DNA from: Pseudomonadota bacterium | Lineage (GTDB): Bacteria; Pseudomonadota; Alphaproteobacteria; Sphingomonadales; Sphingomonadaceae | DNA length: 12,911 bases | Reading direction: 5' to 3' | Assembly: GCA_023413015.1 (NCBI GenBank) | Contig: JAEZQR010000048.1 | Coordinates: 1 to 12,911 of the forward strand | Shown: positions 7,825 to 12,911 of the stretch, in pieces | How positions within the stretch are numbered: position 1 is the stretch's first letter | How the letters are laid out: every line of letters starts with the position of its first letter | Made by a program: the position numbers and the translations under genes | The notes under the pieces: generated by a model | Told to the model about the DNA's origin: nothing | Database searches by the model: none | What the model saw: the letters and a program-made list of their open reading frames with translations, nothing else

Positions 7825-8279
7825 TCGCTCCAGCGCCGACGCTGCGCGTCGACGACCTCGCCCTGCAGCGTGACGGTGCCCGGATGATGCCGGTCGAGGT
7901 GCCGCTTGATCAGGCGCAGGTTGCGCGTGTTCGACCTGAACGCGAAGTCGAACAGGTCGCCCGCGAACGGGATCATGCCGACCAGCGTATCAAAGCCGGC
8001 GTTGGCTGACATACGCGCGAGCTGCCATTTCGACAGGCCGAGGTTGCGAGCTTCCCAGATCAGATAGGCGGACATCGCCCCGGCGATCCAGTCGCCCACA
8101 ACTGGGATCAAGCCAATGACGGCATCGAGCCCGACCTTCATGTTGGTGCCGGGCACGGTAAAGGCGCGCTCAAGGACCTGCTCCAGCGCCTCGACGCGCT
8201 GGCGCACCGCCTGCGGGCTACGGTCGAGGCCCGACAGGCCTGCCGTCATCTGATCGAAGATCTTCTGGTTTGTCGCCAT
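7821..8279 (-). CDS. DUF4112 domain membrane-associated protein
   Basis: This 152-residue protein has the DUF4112 pattern. The most telling feature is a two-fold internal repeat: LDAVIGLIPVVGDWI at 51-65 and FDTLVGMIPFAGDLF at 96-110, each a hydrophobic segment carrying G-x-IP-x-x-GD. These probably form membrane-inserted or re-entrant hairpins, with the intervening IWEARNLGLSKWQLARM helix between them. The N-terminus has an amphipathic helix (VRQRVEALEQVLERAF) and the C-terminus is basic (RNLRLIKRHLDRHH). The function of the family is unknown. I chose ATG 8279 because GGAGG lies 10 bases upstream. Starting at 8366 would add 29 low-quality residues and run into the inverted repeat. The stop codon overlaps the nadC stop on the other strand. 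Family assignment is from memory of the motif pair and is fairly secure. Confidence 0.85.
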   Translation of the reverse strand: MATNQKIFDQMTAGLSGLDRSPQAVRQRVEALEQVLERAFTVPGTNMKVGLDAVIGLIPVVGDWIAGAMSAYLIWEARNLGLSKWQLARMSANAGFDTLVGMIPFAGDLFDFAFRSNTRNLRLIKRHLDRHHPGTVTLQGEVVDAQRRRWSD

Positions 8280-8359
8280 GCGGCACCAACCTCCGGAGCG
8301 CTTATGCTGTTCCGAAGGTGGGGACGGGGAGCGCCGCTTGCCAGTGCCCCCTCCAAAAC

Positions 8360-8430
8360 GCGTCATCCCGGCGAAAGCCGGGACCCAGAAGATCGGTCGA
8401 TCTGGGTCCCGGCTTTCGCCGGGATGACGC
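8360..8430. repeat. REP-like double inverted repeat with nested hairpins
   Basis: Two 30-base arms (8360-8389 and 8401-8430) are perfect reverse complements, separated by an 11-base loop. Each arm contains its own smaller palindrome. In the left arm this is CCCGGC-GAAA-GCCGGG at 8367-8382, whose GAAA forms a GNRA tetraloop if transcribed. The right arm carries its complement. The GTCATCCCGGCGAAAGCCGG type of unit is, from my general knowledge, a very common dispersed intergenic palindrome in sphingomonads and other alphaproteobacteria. It therefore resembles a REP pair, or BIME, rather than a gene-specific element. It lies between two minus-strand genes, 49 bases past the acyl-CoA dehydrogenase stop, where it could stabilise or end that transcript. 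No T-tract follows. Confidence 0.9.
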
Positions 8431-8450
8431 TATGGGGTCGGCGCTCTCCC

Positions 8451-8473
8451 GCCGCGAAGTACCACTTCGCGGC
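8451..8473 (-). terminator. Perfect 10-bp stem hairpin just after the acyl-CoA dehydrogenase stop
   Basis: GCCGCGAAGT (8451-8460) and ACTTCGCGGC (8464-8473) are perfect complements around a 3-base loop. The hairpin begins 5 bases past the stop codon of the minus-strand acyl-CoA dehydrogenase gene. The position and stem strength fit a transcript 3' end. There is no run of T on either side, so it may be a Rho-assisted or RNA-protecting structure instead of a classical intrinsic terminator. Confidence 0.5.
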
Positions 8474-8478
8474 GACGC

Positions 8479-9693
8479 CTATATCGGTTTCGCCTCGTTG
8501 AACGGCGTGTCCTTGTCGGGGCGCAAATCGCCCGGCAGGCCGAGCACGCGTTCGGCGATGATGTTGCGCAGAATCTCGTCGGTGCCGCCGGCGATGCGCA
8601 GGCCCGCCGACCACATGTAGCTGCCGCGTAGGCGTTCGAGGTCGCCGCCGTCGTCGGTCATGAAGCCGGCCGCCTCCGACAGGTCGAGCGCGAAGGCCGC
8701 CATGTCCTGCATGTTCTTGGCGACCACCACCTTGGAGATCGACTGCTCGGGTCCCGGAATCTCGCCCTTCGACAGCGCGGAGAGCGCCCGCATCTGCGTG
8801 AGCTTGATGCCCTCGTCGGCGAGATAGACGTCGGCAATCTTCTGGCGGACGTGCGTCTGCTCGATCGCCGGGCCGAACTCGTTCTCGATCCGGCGCGCGA
8901 GGTCGATCAGCGTGTTGTAGTCGGGCGAGTGGCGCGGCTTGCCGCCGACCGCCAGCCGCTCGTGCATCAGCGTGGTGAGCGCGACCTTCCAGCCGTCGCC
9001 GACCTCGCCCAGCCGCCAGGCATCCGGCACGCGCACGTCGGTGAAGAACACCTCGTTGAAGTCCGCGCCGCCCGACATCTGCTTCAGGGGCCGCGCCTCG
9101 ACGCCGGGCGCATGCATGTCGACGATGAACATCGTCAGGCCCTTGTGCTTGGGCTTCGACGGGTCGGTGCGCGTGACGATGATGCCATAGTCGGAAAGAT
9201 GGGCGTTGGTGGTCCACACCTTCTGGCCGTTGATCACCCAGTCGTCGCCATCCCTGACCGCACGCGTGCGGATGCCGGCGAGGTCGGAGCCGGCCGCCGG
9301 CTCGGAGAAGAGCTGACACCAGATCTCCTCGCCCTCGAGCGCCTTGGGCACGTAGCGCTGGATCACTTGCGGAGAGCCGTGGGTGAACACGGTCGGGATG
9401 CACATGCCGAGACCGATCGAATAGAGGCCCGTCGGCGCGGCGGTCTTGGACTCTTCCTGGTTGAAGATGATCGAATGCATCGGCGTCAGCCCTTGGCCGC
9501 CGAACGCCTTGGGCCAGGTGATACCGGTGTAGCCGGCGGCATGCTTGGTCTTCTGCCATTCCTTGGCGCGGCGCACGAATTCCTCACGGCCTTCGTCCTG
9601 CGGCAGGTCCTGATATTTGGCGGCATTCTCGGCAAGCCAGGCGCGGACCTTGGCGCGATATTCGGCTTCCTGCGGCGTGTCGTTGAAATCCAT
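8479..9693 (-). CDS. Acyl-CoA dehydrogenase family protein, subunit with putative catalytic base
   Basis: This 404-residue flavoprotein would catalyse alpha,beta-dehydrogenation of an acyl-CoA thioester in the cytosol, passing electrons to ETF. The N-terminal helical domain includes GITWPKAFGGQGL (57-69). The middle beta domain carries CQLFSEPAAGSDLAGIRTRA (126-145) and NGQKVWTTNAHLSDYGIIVT (155-174), the flavin and substrate motifs. The C-terminus reads IAGGTDEILRNIIAERVLGL (367-386). The usual YEGT glutamate is replaced by AGGT; Glu245 in TLMHERLAVG is the likely base, as in related mycobacterial FadE subunits. The RxxFGxxIxxxQ flavin motif expected in the C-terminal domain is absent (NEFGPAIEQTHVRQKIAD instead), yet the neighbouring gene has it. 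ATG 9693 has GGGAGA 7 bases upstream and follows the partner gene by 15 bases. The acyl substrate cannot be read; sterol, fatty-acid or aromatic side chains are possible. Confidence 0.93.
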   Translation of the reverse strand: MDFNDTPQEAEYRAKVRAWLAENAAKYQDLPQDEGREEFVRRAKEWQKTKHAAGYTGITWPKAFGGQGLTPMHSIIFNQEESKTAAPTGLYSIGLGMCIPTVFTHGSPQVIQRYVPKALEGEEIWCQLFSEPAAGSDLAGIRTRAVRDGDDWVINGQKVWTTNAHLSDYGIIVTRTDPSKPKHKGLTMFIVDMHAPGVEARPLKQMSGGADFNEVFFTDVRVPDAWRLGEVGDGWKVALTTLMHERLAVGGKPRHSPDYNTLIDLARRIENEFGPAIEQTHVRQKIADVYLADEGIKLTQMRALSALSKGEIPGPEQSISKVVVAKNMQDMAAFALDLSEAAGFMTDDGGDLERLRGSYMWSAGLRIAGGTDEILRNIIAERVLGLPGDLRPDKDTPFNEAKPI

Positions 9694-9708
9694 CTTCGGT
9701 CTCCCGGA

Positions 9709-10815
9709 TCAGGCCGCGGCGCGCGCGTTGCGGCGCTCGAGCGTGCGGACGAGGCGGTCGGCCCACCAGGCTCGCGAGCCCAGCGCGAAGGCGATCTGGC
9801 GGTTGCGGCGGTAGTAGAACTGGCAGTCACTCTCCCAGGTGAAGCCGATGCCGCCGTGCAGTTGCACATTCTCCTCGGCGCAGAACTTCAGCGCGTCGAG
9901 CGCGGCGACGCGCGCCGCCGCCGCCGCCTGGCCGAGTTCGGCCGCATCGGTCGACATCGCCCAGGCGCCGTAGAGCGCATGTGCGCGCGCCAGCTCGAGC
10001 TTGACGTACATGTCAGCGCACTTGTGCTTCACGCCCTGGTAGCGGCCGATCTTCTGACCGAAGGCGACGCGCTCCTTCGCGTAGGCCACCGCCATCTCCA
10101 TTGCGACCGACGCGGTACCGATTGCCTCCCACGCCGACAGCACGGCGGCACGGTCGAGCCAGGCGTGGAAGGCGTTGGCATCGCCGAGCGGCTCGGCCGC
10201 GGCGCCGTTCAGCGTCAGCCGGCCGTGTCGGCGCACGAGATCGAGCGTGCCGGCGGGTTCGACCGAGACGCCTTCGCCCCTGAGATCAACGAGGTAGAGC
10301 GACGGTCCGTCAGGTCCCATCGCCGTGACGATCGCCAGTTGCGCCGCGAGCAGGTCAGGCACCGGCACCTTGGTGCCGCTGAGCTTGCCGCCCTCGGCGC
10401 GCACCCCGCGCGTGGTGGCCGGCGTCGCGGCATCACCTTCGGCCCAGCCGGCGGTGGCGATCACCGATCCGTCCGCGATGCCGGGCAGCCACTTCGCCTT
10501 CTGCTCGTCCGAGCCGGCGAGCAGCAGCGCTTCGGTCGCGGCAAGCGTCGAAATGAAGGGGATGGGCGCCAGGCTGCGGCCGACCTCCTCGGCGAGCACG
10601 CAGGCCTCCTCGGCCGACAGGCCGATGCCGCCATGCGCCTCGGGCACGCGGGCGGCGGTCCAGCCGAGCTCGACGATCGCCTTCCACAACTCGGCGTCAT
10701 AAGGCGCATCGCCGTCCATCGCCTTGCGGGCGATGGTGGCGCCGGCGCGCTCCTCGAGGAAGCGCCGTGCCTGTTCGCGCAGCGCCTTGGCGTCGTCCGA
10801 AAAGTCGAAGTTCAT
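9709..10815 (-). CDS. Acyl-CoA dehydrogenase family protein, partner subunit
   Basis: This is a 368-residue member of the same superfamily as the next gene but with the opposite pattern of conservation. The C-terminal domain is intact: ERVAFGQKIGRYQGVKHKCA (248-267) is the flavin-contacting RxxFGxxIxxxQ motif, and NVQLHGGIGFTWESDCQFYY (316-335) is the second flavin loop. The middle domain lacks the FSEPxAGSD and W-x-TNA motifs, having TAGWAEGDAATPATTRG and a shortened region instead, and no obvious catalytic glutamate is seen. It is therefore likely to be inactive alone and to pair with the downstream protein. The start at 10815 gives the typical MNFDFSDDAKALREQARRFL opening and has GGGGAGGGA just upstream. 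Starting at 10884 would read 23 residues through the operator. It is the first gene of a two-gene operon and is probably controlled from the operator at 10844-10859. Confidence 0.92.
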   Translation of the reverse strand: MNFDFSDDAKALREQARRFLEERAGATIARKAMDGDAPYDAELWKAIVELGWTAARVPEAHGGIGLSAEEACVLAEEVGRSLAPIPFISTLAATEALLLAGSDEQKAKWLPGIADGSVIATAGWAEGDAATPATTRGVRAEGGKLSGTKVPVPDLLAAQLAIVTAMGPDGPSLYLVDLRGEGVSVEPAGTLDLVRRHGRLTLNGAAAEPLGDANAFHAWLDRAAVLSAWEAIGTASVAMEMAVAYAKERVAFGQKIGRYQGVKHKCADMYVKLELARAHALYGAWAMSTDAAELGQAAAAARVAALDALKFCAEENVQLHGGIGFTWESDCQFYYRRNRQIAFALGSRAWWADRLVRTLERRNARAAA

Positions 10816-10843
10816 CGTCCCTCCCCAGGGATTGCTTCTGTGC

Positions 10844-10859
10844 TTTACGTTTACGTCAA
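10844..10859 (-). promoter_or_regulatory. MerR/LiuR-like operator overlapping a -35 element
   Basis: TTTACGTTTACGTCAA is a near-perfect dyad: 7-base arms TTTACGT and ACGTCAA around TT, with one mismatch. On the minus strand it reads TTGACGTAAACGTAAA, so its first six bases also make a good -35 box (TTGACG) for the acyl-CoA dehydrogenase operon that starts 29 bases further on. The best -10 match is poor (AGCAAT at 17-base spacing). The motif resembles what I remember of sites for MerR-type LiuR regulators of acyl-CoA catabolism genes. The regulator gene itself is not in the window. Confidence 0.6.
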
Positions 10860-10889
10860 CCCGGCCGCAGGTGCCGGCTATCACTCCCG

Positions 10890-11630
10890 CTAGTCAGGTC
10901 TTAGTGACAGCTGCGGGACGAGCTTGGCGATGTCCTTGCCGATCGACAACTGCGGCTGCGACGGAGGCGTGAGCCGCTGCGCCTTCTCGCGCGCGGCGAC
11001 GCAGACCCGGGCGGAGGCAGCGAGCGCGGCGAAGTCGTGCGCGGCCGGCATTGCCTTCAGGACACAGCCGTCGAACACCGGATAGACGAAGCCGGCATCG
11101 CAGCCGAAGGACGAGCGGTCGGCGCGCGCGGCGGTGAGGACAAGGCGGTTCGATCCGGCGAGCCTCGGGATGAACGAACCGGCGTAGCAGGCGGACAGCA
11201 CCACGATCGTCGGTCGGTTGGCGCAGGTGACGTCGAGCATGCCGTCGAGGTCGCGCGGCCGGACTTCCTGCTCGCCCATGACGATCCGGCCCGGCTCGCC
11301 GTGCGAGGTGACGTAGAGCAGGCAGCCGCCGGGCGCCTGCCGCGTCAGCTCAAACCAGCTTCGCGACAGGCTCTCAGGCGTGGCGTCGAGCACCCCTTGG
11401 CGTGGATCCGGCGAGAACTCGCGGATATTGGCGGGCGCGAATCCGGCGGCGATCAGGGCGGCGGCTACCTCGCGGCGGGCATTGTCGAATGCCTCGATCC
11501 GCAGTCCATTGGCGCCGCGCCAGTCGCCTGCCACGACCGCCGCTGCCCAGTCGCCGAACGCGGACTTGCCGGCATGGGCCGGCGCGGCGAGGAGCGCGAG
11601 CGCGACGATCAGCAGCCGGGCCAGCCGCAC
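10890..11630 (-). CDS. Exported C13 family (legumain/caspase-like) cysteine peptidase
   Basis: This 246-residue protein has the peptidase C13 catalytic pattern: His110 in LLYVTSHGEPG, at the end of a hydrophobic strand, and Cys148 in IVVLSACYAGSF after the next strand. A third strand, NRLVLTAARADRSSFGC, follows. This is the clan CD (caspase-haemoglobinase) layout; family members cleave after Asn or Asp. A clear signal peptide spans 1-20 (LLIVALALLAAPAHA), so the mature enzyme should be periplasmic or secreted. Extra cysteines at 103, 136, 177, 189 and 210 could form disulfides there. I chose GTG 11630 because it begins the signal peptide and lies 4 bases past the DUF1192 stop, with AAAGG upstream inside DUF1192. 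The long upstream extension to 11798 is frame-shadow of DUF1192. The substrate is unknown. Some C13-like bacterial proteins may act on GPI-like or lipoprotein-type targets, but nothing here shows that. Confidence 0.85.
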   Translation of the reverse strand: MRLARLLIVALALLAAPAHAGKSAFGDWAAAVVAGDWRGANGLRIEAFDNARREVAAALIAAGFAPANIREFSPDPRQGVLDATPESLSRSWFELTRQAPGGCLLYVTSHGEPGRIVMGEQEVRPRDLDGMLDVTCANRPTIVVLSACYAGSFIPRLAGSNRLVLTAARADRSSFGCDAGFVYPVFDGCVLKAMPAAHDFAALAASARVCVAAREKAQRLTPPSQPQLSIGKDIAKLVPQLSLRPD

Positions 11631-11634
11631 GCGA

Positions 11635-11838
11635 TCAGCCTTTCTTGAACAGCGCGTCGGCGGCGGACTTGAACGAACGGGCGCCTTCGAGCTTCGCGCG
11701 GGTGCGAGCGACCTCGGCTTCAAGCGCAGCGATCCGCGCCTCCAGCTCGTCGACCGACAGCGGGTCGAGGTCCTGGCGGGCGAGCGCCACGAGCGCATCG
11801 TCCGGCTTGCGGCGGGGCATGAGGTCGTCGAGGTCCAT
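11635..11838 (-). CDS. DUF1192 small coiled-coil protein
   Basis: This 67-residue protein fits DUF1192. It has the short N-terminal MPRRKPDD segment, the QDLDPLSVDELEARIAALEA core (22-41), a heptad-like coiled coil to about residue 52, and a C-terminal SAADALFKKG. It is cytosolic, with no signal or membrane span, and probably dimerises or binds a partner through the coil. The function is unknown. From memory, DUF1192 genes often sit beside an NAD(P)H quinone oxidoreductase gene in alphaproteobacteria, and that pairing is present here in divergent orientation. The ribosome site is a perfect GGAGGT 7 bases before ATG 11838, the strongest in the window. The stop is 4 bases from the C13 peptidase start, so reinitiation coupling is likely. 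Confidence 0.88.
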   Translation of the reverse strand: MDLDDLMPRRKPDDALVALARQDLDPLSVDELEARIAALEAEVARTRAKLEGARSFKSAADALFKKG

Positions 11839-11908
11839 GTGCCTTACCTCCTTTTCGTCGCAGCGTTCCTTTGCTCTAAAGAGCTGTCAACCCTTTGAGG
11901 GAGCTAGC
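11839..11908. promoter_or_regulatory. Divergent promoter region between DUF1192 and quinone oxidoreductase
   Basis: This 70-base spacer must hold both 5' signals. On the minus strand, 11890-11885 reads TTGACA, a perfect -35 box pointing towards DUF1192, though the hexamer 17 bases on (AACGCT) is a weak -10. A short palindrome GCTCT-AA-AGAGC (11873-11884) lies within the spacer of that promoter and could be a protein site. The oxidoreductase ribosome site GAGGGAG lies at 11897-11903. No convincing plus-strand promoter is seen. Confidence 0.4.
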
Positions 11909-12910
11909 ATGACCGGAACCGCGCCGACGATGATCGCGATCGACCCCGAAAAGCCGGGGGGACCCGAGGTGCTGGTGCCGGTCGAACGGCCGATGCCGCG
12001 GCCGGGAAAGGGCGAGGTGCTGATCCGCGTGCGCGCCGCCGGCGTCAACCGGCCCGACGTGCTGCAGCGCCTGGGTCTCTATCCGATGCCACCGGGCGCA
12101 CCGACGATCATGGGGCTCGAGGTCGCCGGCGAGATCGCGGCGCTGGGCGAGGGCGCCTCGCGTTTCCAGCTAGGGCAGGAGGTCTGCGCACTCCTCGCCG
12201 GCGGCGGCTACGCGCAATATGCCGTGGCGCCGGAGGGCCAATGCCTCACGGTGCCCGACGAGCTGAGCATCGTCGAGGCGGCGAGCCTGCCCGAAACCTA
12301 CTTTACCGTCTGGTCCAACCTGTTCGAGCGCGCCTATGCCGCCGATGGCGAAACTGTTCTGGTCCACGGCGGCACCAGCGGCATCGGCGTCACCGCCATC
12401 CTGCTCGCCAAGGCGTTCGGGATCACCGTCTTCGTCACCTGCGGCAGCGACGAGAAGTGCGACGCGGCGCGCGCGCTCGGTGCCGATCTCGCGATCAACT
12501 ACCGCACCCACGACTTTGCCGAGGAGGCGCTGAGCGCGACCGCCGGCCGCGGCGTCGATGTCGTGCTCGACATGGTGGGCGGCGACTATCTGCCGAGGAA
12601 CATCGCCTGCCTCGCCGAGAACGGACGGCATGTGTCGATCGCCTTCCAGCGCGGCCCGCGCGGCGAGCTCGACCTCGCCCAGGTCATGCGCAAGCGGCTG
12701 ACTCTCAGCGGCTCGATGCTGCGCCCGCGCTCGGTCGCCTACAAGACCGCGCTCGCCGACAGCCTCGCCAAGGACGTGTGGCCGCTGTTCGGGGAGGGGC
12801 GCCTGCGTGCCGTGGTCGACGCGACCTTCCCGCTCGAAAAAGCCGCCGACGCGCACCGGCACATGGAGTCCGGTGCCCATGTCGGCAAGATCGTCCTGGA
12901 GGTGCCATGA
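11909..12910 (+). CDS. NAD(P)H quinone oxidoreductase, zinc-free MDR family
   Basis: This 333-residue member of the medium-chain dehydrogenase/reductase superfamily belongs to the quinone-oxidoreductase branch (similar to PIG3/TP53I3). It would reduce quinones or related enones with NADPH in the cytosol. The N-terminal catalytic domain has GEVLIRVRAAGVNRPDVLQR (35-54) and PTIMGLEVAGEI. The Rossmann domain starts with ETVLVHGGTSGIGVTAILLA (148-167), followed by the cofactor-selecting strand VFVTCGSDEKC (174-184). The segment GRGVDVVLDMVGG is at 213-225 and the closing HRHMESGAHVGKIVLEV is typical. There are no zinc-ligand cysteine clusters, as expected for this branch. ATG 11909 has GAGGGAG 5 bases upstream. 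A much longer in-frame reading from 11402 runs antisense through two genes and is rejected. The stop is embedded in ATGA, suggesting a coupled next gene. Confidence 0.93.
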   Translation: MTGTAPTMIAIDPEKPGGPEVLVPVERPMPRPGKGEVLIRVRAAGVNRPDVLQRLGLYPMPPGAPTIMGLEVAGEIAALGEGASRFQLGQEVCALLAGGGYAQYAVAPEGQCLTVPDELSIVEAASLPETYFTVWSNLFERAYAADGETVLVHGGTSGIGVTAILLAKAFGITVFVTCGSDEKCDAARALGADLAINYRTHDFAEEALSATAGRGVDVVLDMVGGDYLPRNIACLAENGRHVSIAFQRGPRGELDLAQVMRKRLTLSGSMLRPRSVAYKTALADSLAKDVWPLFGEGRLRAVVDATFPLEKAADAHRHMESGAHVGKIVLEVP

Positions 12911-12911
12911 C
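12907..12911 (+). CDS. Possible start of a downstream gene (window edge)
   Basis: ATG at 12907 overlaps the oxidoreductase stop as ATGA, the same junction used twice in the peptidase operon, and GGAGGT lies just before it at 12898-12903. Only the first bases are inside the window, so nothing can be said about the product. Confidence 0.35.

Noticed and set aside
8360..8473. A CRISPR-like array
   Set aside because: The repeats are one inverted pair and one separate hairpin, not direct repeats with regular spacers.
8270..8620. Plus-strand small open frames across the inverted repeat (8270-8620 and 8304-8501)
   Set aside because: They translate the REP-like element and antisense coding DNA, have no homology-like pattern, and match typical spurious annotations over this repeat type.
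10861..10877. A CCGGC...GCCGG dyad after the C13 peptidase stop as a terminator
   Set aside because: A 5-bp stem with a 7-base loop and no T-run is too weak to call.
8851..10893. A 680-codon plus-strand open frame
   Set aside because: It lies antisense to both acyl-CoA dehydrogenase genes, has no recognisable domain, and crosses the operator and two real gene boundaries.
11402..11908. A long N-terminal extension in frame with the quinone oxidoreductase
   Set aside because: It runs antisense through the C13 peptidase and DUF1192 genes. The family's normal N-terminus starts at 11909.

Overview
The base composition is very high in GC. The gene content fits an alphaproteobacterium, most likely a member of the Sphingomonadaceae: lipoprotein DUF885 hydrolases, S9 peptidases, DUF1192 beside a quinone oxidoreductase, and a paired acyl-CoA dehydrogenase operon. 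This placement is inferred from gene families and style, not from any rRNA or marker gene. The DNA is densely coding. No gap between genes exceeds 200 bases, and I see no tRNA, rRNA, CRISPR array, transposase or prophage gene.

Left edge (1-1087): the 5' part of an unrecognised minus-strand gene with a Pro/Gly/Arg-rich tail runs off the window. Diverging from it are a small PhnA/YjdM-like protein with a TTG start and no zinc ribbon, and a tightly following 86-residue protein of unknown function.

Main plus-strand operon (1181-7824): a secreted S9 prolyl-oligopeptidase-type serine peptidase, then two tandem paralogous DUF885 zinc-hydrolase-like lipoproteins, then nadC (quinolinate phosphoribosyltransferase). 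Two of the three junctions are 4-base ATGA stop/start overlaps and the third gap is 31 bases, so the four genes are probably co-transcribed. The first three products should act outside the cytoplasm on peptides or peptide-like substrates. NadC is a cytosolic NAD-biosynthesis enzyme and looks functionally unrelated.

Minus-strand block (11838-7821, read right to left): DUF1192, a periplasmic C13 (legumain/caspase-like) cysteine peptidase, a gap holding a MerR/LiuR-like operator, two adjacent acyl-CoA dehydrogenase genes with complementary motif losses (probably one heteromeric enzyme), a hairpin and a large REP-like double inverted repeat, and a DUF4112 membrane protein. The DUF4112 gene converges on nadC so closely that both stop codons lie in the same CTAG palindrome.

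Right edge (11909-12911): an NAD(P)H quinone oxidoreductase diverges from DUF1192, and an ATGA overlap at its end suggests that another gene begins at 12907.

Most of the window is ordinary chromosomal housekeeping and catabolic DNA. I did not find a clear new defence or mobile system. The items most worth a second look are the half-and-half acyl-CoA dehydrogenase pair with its operator, the nested inverted repeat, the coupled peptidase operon, and the exported C13 peptidase coupled to DUF1192.
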